From Datisca glomerata (Eukaryota > Streptophyta > Magnoliopsida > Cucurbitales > Datiscaceae): 64,000 nt of DNA. Below, in pieces: positions 59,421 to 64,000 of the stretch. The notes under the pieces are model-generated. The model worked only from the letters and a program-made list of their open reading frames with translations. It made no database searches and had not been told where the DNA came from. The DNA lies in contig QANY01002235.1 in the NCBI GenBank assembly GCA_003255025.1, positions 310,001 to 374,000 of the forward strand, read 5' to 3'. Within the stretch, counting starts at the first letter, position 1, and each line of letters begins with the position of its first letter. A program made the translations under genes and the position numbers.

Positions 59421-59869
59421 TGAATTCATTTCTATTACATAAATACCTTACTAACCGATGAACCCAACCTTGTACATCTTAAATATAATTAAGAGATTCT
59501 TTTAAAAGAAAATAACTTAAGAATTCTATTAATTAAAGTGCGTATCAACTTTTTAAAATAAGGTGAACTGACACAAGGAAAATAATCATATATATAACAA
59601 TCATATTTATGCTGAAAACCCCAGCAATATCTATTTATTAAGAATACCAAAAAAGAAAATCAAGAGTCATAAGAAAAAGGAAAAAAAGGAAGCTAGCACT
59701 CATTTCAAAAAAACATGAGGCCCCAACTGAAGTTTAAACTAAAACGTATCGCACGCAGCTCAAAAAGGACATTAGGACAAACATGCCTTAAAATACAAAA
59801 AAATAAAAATAAACATCAACTAAATCTGTAGAGCGTTTTATCATTTAAATTGGAACAATAAAAGAAAAA

Positions 59870-60175
59870 TCGAATAAAAGTACAATTTATCAAAAGTCTT
59901 TGTCACCATACTATGAGTTTTAGAAGCTAAGCAATCTGCAATAGTATTTCCTTCACGAAGTATATGAGATCATACAACTTCAATTTCCGTGACATATTGT
60001 AAGCTCTTTTTCAAGCATGAACCATTTCCAACGGTCAAAAAGATATTTTGAATGGAAGAAGAAGACGATATGCGATGAGTCCGACTCCAACCAAATCTTA
60101 CACAAATTATAAGAATCCGCATACAATGTAACATGAATAGTCGCCGTTGCAACTCTGCCTAAGAAAACAAAAGAA
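59870..60175 (-). pseudogene. RNase H-like (RVT_3 type) domain fragment
   Basis: On the minus strand: KIWLESDSSHIVFFFHSKYL (about 60035-60095), then KKSLQYVTEIEVV, then ILREGNTIADCLASK (about 59925-59965). This order is typical of the RNase H-like domain at the C-terminus of plant LINE-type proteins and of related orphan genes. There are two frame changes. The acidic ESDS and the NTIAD motif survive. It cannot be assigned to a specific element from this fragment. Confidence 0.6.
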
Positions 60176-61065
60176 ATCTTGAAAGGAATGCAAAAACAAT
60201 TTTCACTATAGCTCTAAAAGTTGCGTACAAAATTGATGGAGTGTCTATTTTATAGACTCGAAATATGAATTGAAATTAGGAAATTTCTTAAAATTACTAA
60301 AAGGGAAATATTTAAAATTTCCAACTAAAATTTTCAGTTAAACAGAAAGAAAATTAGAAATGTCAAGAGATCAAGTTATTAAAACTTAGGATTTTCAGTG
60401 GTACCCAGCCGGTATGACACCATAAGTACACCTCAATTTGTATGAACTATTTCAAATATATATTGAAGGTATCATAAATGTATTGAACAATGAAGTATAT
60501 TCACATACATTTAAAGTACTCATAGTAACATACCGACCCAACACACGCCAAAATTTCCCATTAAAACTCTAATAATTTCTAAAAGAAAAAAAATCCTTTG
60601 AAGAAGGAATCAATGCCGAAACTGGATGTACATAACTGTTGGTAGGAAAATGTCTTTGATCCCTCTCGTTGTTTTTCTTAAACAATTTTTTTATCAACTT
60701 AGTCGTTGCACTTTTTAAATCATAGCAACAAAGCTCCATGCATGCATGTGAGATTCACCAAAGTTTAATTACATTAAAAATTTGAGTTAGTCATTCCATG
60801 CTTAAAACTAAGAGGCTATCATTTATACATAGGGCTACATAAAACTTGCTCTTTGTAATATGTCACATCAAATTTAATACGAGAGAATCCTTGAAAGTAG
60901 GGGCGGTTCAACAGGTTTGAGGCCCTAGGCAAAAACTTATAAATTCTCAATCTCATTTAATAAAAAAAATCACATAAAATGAAAGATGAAACACTATTTA
61001 AAAATAATTCTTTGCATTTTTGGAGATATAAAATTTGAAACTAAATTATTGTATTCGATTTTAGG
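60176..61065. other. AT-rich DNA; possible hAT-type end near 60900
   Basis: No gene is seen. 'aggggcggttcaacaggttt' followed by 'gaggccctaggcaaaa' at 60899-60935 resembles the terminal wording of a common plant hAT family, but the other end was not found. Confidence 0.3.
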
Positions 61066-61398
61066 TGTAAAGATTGAGAGAAAAAAGTAATCTTGAACTA
61101 AAAGAGTCGAGAACTATAGAGAAAGGAAGGAAAGAAGATGTATGAATAAGCTCTCATTCCAAGATTAGAATGAGGTTGTTATCTCTATTGCTATATATGA
61201 TTTCTTATAGAACAGATACTCAACTCACAAGAGTTAGTTAGGATGATAAAACTAATCCAAACAGAAGCTAACAGGAGCTAAAGCTAACTGAAGTAGTTAG
61301 CTTGAGTGACAGTAAGTGAACTAAGTGAGGGAGCTTAAGTGATGTCAGTGGGCTTAGATTCACTTGAGTCTTCTGCATGGTGAGATGTATACTTAACA
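61066..61398 (-). repeat. Ty1/Copia 3' LTR (minus strand)
   Basis: On the minus strand the LTR begins TGTTAAGTATACATC at 61398, directly after the Copia 3' coding end. It contains a pyrimidine-rich R-like region near 61110-61150. The outer edge is approximate. Confidence 0.55.
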
Positions 61399-61640
61399 TG
61401 CCCCTCAAGCTGAAGGCTGAGGTTCGAATCTGAAGCTTGTTCTTGCGATAAGTAAACCTTGGTGTAGAAAGAGACTTAGTAAGAAAATCTGCTAGTTAAT
61501 CCACTGATGGAACAAACCGAACTTCTCACTGATTTTTCTGCACTTTATCTCTACTAAAAAACATCAAGTTCAACATGCTTTGTTCTAGCATGGAGGATTG
61601 GATTTGAAGTGAGTGCCAATGCACTAATATTATCGCTACA
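61399..61640 (-). pseudogene. Ty1/Copia RNase H C-terminus
   Basis: On the minus strand: DNISALALTSNPILHARTKH, then VRFVPSVD, LADFLTKSLSTPRFTY, KLQIRTSAFSL, ending next to the LTR. This is the end of a Copia polyprotein. Two stops are visible. The upstream part is cut off at about 61640 by the CACTA element. Confidence 0.85.
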
Positions 61641-62856
61641 AGAAACAAGGGCTTTAGCGACCAATATTTTGGTCGCTAAAGCCACAAAAGAAATTTTGTC
61701 GCAAAAATCTTTTGCCACCAATTTTTTTTTGTCACGAAATGTTTTCAACGACCAAATTTTACATTATGAAAATGCTGTAATAATATATAATATCACCTGT
61801 AATAGCAATAATATCATTAGAAAGTTTATCAAATCCTGAATTTTTTATGAAATACATATACATATCATTAATATAATAGTTCATTACAAAATTTCTGAAT
61901 CATAATTCATTTTAGGATTTGATTCACAAATGTATTCAAAGAAAAATAAAGAAAAGAGTAATTAAAGTTTGATGTTAACTACAAAGCTTAACAAATATTC
62001 TATAGCTCATGTTTCTGTTATTGAGTCATCACCAGGAGATTAAAAACCGTTATGACGAGCCCAAGCAACCAAAGCAGTGCACACATCCTTACCCAATAAA
62101 CCACGAATCCCAACTGGTAAAAATCTTTGAAGTAAAACATGACAATCATGACTTTTCAATCCTGAAACCTTACCCTCAGCTTGGTTGATAAATCATGATA
62201 TGTTTGTTACGAAGCCATCTGGAAACTTGTTTGACTTTAAGAAACCACAGAACTTTGTTCTCTCCTCTACTATCAATGTGTAACATGCAAGTGGTTTAAA
62301 ATATTTTTCCCTTTAAGTTCAAGGTGTAGTTCTTTTCTTATATTCATGTCGGCTAGGTCCAATCGAGCTTTGTAAGTGTCTTTTGTTTTGCCTTCTATAT
62401 TCAACAATGTACCTAATATATTATCGTAAATATTTTCTCAATATGCATGTTATCCAATTTGTGCCTGATTTTCAACTTACACCAATATGGAAGTTGAAAA
62501 AAATACACTTTTCTCAGTCCAATTAAGACCATCTAAAGGACGCTTTCTTTTTTTGTTTAACTTAGTTGGGTTTTTGCCAAACTTGACAAATTGAATTTGA
62601 TCTAATTGCCTCAATGTATCTTCTCCTGTCAACTTTCTTGGTGCACCATGAAACTCTTATTTACCGTCATGCAATCTACTCCGCCGCCACATATCATCAC
62701 AAGGCAAATATTGTCGATGTCCCATGTAACATATTTTACGTCGCAACCTCAACGAAGATGCATCTTTAGCGAGGAACAAGGTAGCTCGTCGATAAAAGAT
62801 GACTTTTCCCGACCAATTCATTATTTAGTCGGGAAAAACAAGACTTTCCTGTGACA
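61634..62856 (-). mobile_element. CACTA transposon derivative inserted in the Copia element
   Basis: The left end CGCTACAAGAAA (one base from the canonical CACTACAAGAAA) interrupts the Copia frame. Subterminal hairpin-like repeats follow (tttagcgaccaat/attggtcgctaaa). A Tnp2-like transposase fragment fills the middle, and at the right, 'tttcccgaccaattc' and 'tttagtcgggaaa' repeats precede an imperfect end near 'tttcctgtgacag'. At ~1.2 kb it is a deletion derivative. The right boundary is uncertain. Confidence 0.7.
62030..62760 (-). pseudogene. CACTA (En/Spm) Tnp2-type transposase fragment
   Basis: On the minus strand: RRKICYMGHRQYLPCDDMWR (about 62685-62745), HGAPRKLTGEDTL, DQIQFVKFGKNPTKLNKKRK, LDGLNWTEKSVFF, then after frame changes HLQ..I-like decayed sequence, LACYTLIVEERTKFCGFLK (about 62240-62300), VSGLKSHDCHVLLQRFLPVG and IRGLLGKDVCTALVAWARHN (62055-62175). 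These are central to C-terminal parts of the transposase, with DDE portions missing or broken. Confidence 0.8.
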
Positions 62857-63885
62857 GTCTTTCCTGTCTCCACCTCCATACATCCACCCATCCACACACT
62901 ATTTCCCAAACAGGATGGGGAATCCCCACTAACAGCAAGTTACATGCAGGTCCCTCATACTCTTCCTTGAAGCTAGCTATTGAATTTCTATTAAATAAAA
63001 ATCATATGTAATGTATATAAGATAAATAATAAAATTGTTAATAAAACTTGATGTAGCGAAAGCTTTAATGAAAAAGAAATGTAAGGAATATGAATATTTG
63101 TTATATTTTGCATGATTAGTTTTCATGATTTTTCATCTCCATATATTATAAATGTTTCAATCACATGATCAAAATGTATTTGCATCTCAAAGTTTTATAA
63201 ATAACTACCATTACAAAGGAAATAATACATCCCTAAACTAAACTCATCAGTCCAAATTCACATATTAGTGTTCATCTCCAAATCAAACTAAAATTGAAAC
63301 TAGAACTATCTTTTAAACAAACAAAAAAGAACCACAGAAAGCCAACAAAACATTGCCATAGAGCAATAGAAATACAATGATTGCAGCAGAAACACAACTA
63401 ATAGAACAACAACTCCTCGAATAGAATAACAAAAAACACGGTAGGCTACTCCATAATACAATGGAAGCAGAATGGCCACATATCAAACTAGCCCTCAACG
63501 ATTTTGAGTAGCTGCATTTTACAACAGAGCAACAAAAAATAGCAGGAATCTCCAAAACGAAAGCCTAATCCAAATTCTAGCAAATTAACCCAATCTGTAA
63601 AACTGTATAAATGACTTACTTAAGAAAAGAATAAGATCATAACTGGCCAGTGAACTAATTTCCAAAATCCACTCCCACTCCCTCGAAAATTTTCGAGAGA
63701 GAGAAATTGACAAATAAACATAAGAAGTAAAATGACTAAACTAATCTGAATATTATAAGAGGTGATCTATAGTCTTAATTGAAACAGGACATGCAAAAGA
63801 GTAGAGATCAAAGGGTTTTTGAAAAGAGAAGATAAAGATCTCACGAAAAGAGAAGAGCAAGATCACTGGTTCGATGCAACACTGG
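62857..63885. other. Intergenic DNA, no supported gene
   Basis: A minus-strand frame at 63313-63555 (80 codons, Ser/Leu/Cys-rich, hydrophobic) has no recognised content. A 16-bp perfect palindrome, CTCGAAAATTTTCGAG, lies at 63683-63698. Otherwise nothing distinctive. Confidence 0.4.
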
Positions 63886-64000
63886 GAAATCAAACATTAA
63901 AGGAGAAAGGACTCACTGCTCGCCGCCGGGGTGAGGGGAAACGAAGGAAGACGCTCGCAGGGGCTCGCGGGGTGAGGGGAACCGAGGTCGCTCACGAGGG
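63886..64000. other. GC-rich edge, possible start of another locus
   Basis: The last ~100 bp switch abruptly to GC-rich sequence with two direct copies of 'ggggtgaggggaa' and several CGs. It could be the first exon or leader of a gene continuing beyond the window, most likely read on the minus strand, or a GC-rich repeat. It is cut by the window end. Confidence 0.3.

Overview
The window is AT-rich nuclear DNA of a flowering plant, probably a eudicot. The evidence is one spliced, plant-type nuclear gene (THO complex subunit 7), plant-specific transposon lineages (Tekay, Athila and Tat Ty3/Gypsy elements, a Ulp1-carrying Mutator-like element, CACTA, Ty1/Copia, plant mobile domain), and short insertions of plastid and mitochondrial DNA. 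The species cannot be fixed from the sequence.

Layout. 1-7.1 kb: AT-rich intergenic DNA with one GC-rich island and a few hairpins. 7.2-10.1 kb: THOC7, the only clearly intact gene, with an untranslated leader exon, a leader intron and two coding exons. 10.1-13.3 kb: intergenic. 13.3-19.5 kb: a Mutator-like element (MULE copy 1) with a decayed DUF1985/Ulp1-like gene (+), an array of CTAGACCATGGTCTAG palindromes and a decayed mudrA transposase (-). A lone Gypsy LTR ('A') sits inside the palindrome array. 19.5-27.3 kb: a decayed minus-strand Tekay/Del-type chromovirus with a truncated 3' LTR ('C') and a full 5' LTR ('B'). 27.3-47.9 kb: a scrambled block. An Athila element is cut into three pieces, a Tat element lies inside it (with a spliced antisense gene and a mitochondrial nad7 insertion), and a second MULE copy sits at the far junction. 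47.9-53.2 kb: a large non-coding LTR element built mostly of several families of tandem repeats. 53.2-61 kb: a plant mobile domain pseudogene, microsatellites, an inverted array of TTCAACAAA repeats flanking a plastid rps12 fragment, a 55-bp tandem array, a probable Copia LTR and an RNase H-like fragment. 61-62.9 kb: a Copia 3' end interrupted by a CACTA derivative. The last 100 bp are GC-rich and may begin another locus.

How it fits together. Apart from THOC7, nearly all coding similarity comes from transposable elements, and every one of those reading frames is broken. The strongest result is structural. The two halves of MULE copy 2 and the three pieces of Athila become continuous again, at the residue and near-base level, if one ~14.5-kb inversion (27,510-41,984) and one nested 1.3-kb inversion (27,510-28,773) are undone. 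In addition, LTR A looks like a recombinant solo LTR: its right half is nearly identical to LTR B while its left half is clearly diverged from it. Both MULE copies carry an LTR at the same base of the palindrome array, so the LTR-MULE unit was duplicated. These could be real chromosome rearrangements or, for the inversions, assembly errors; tests are given.
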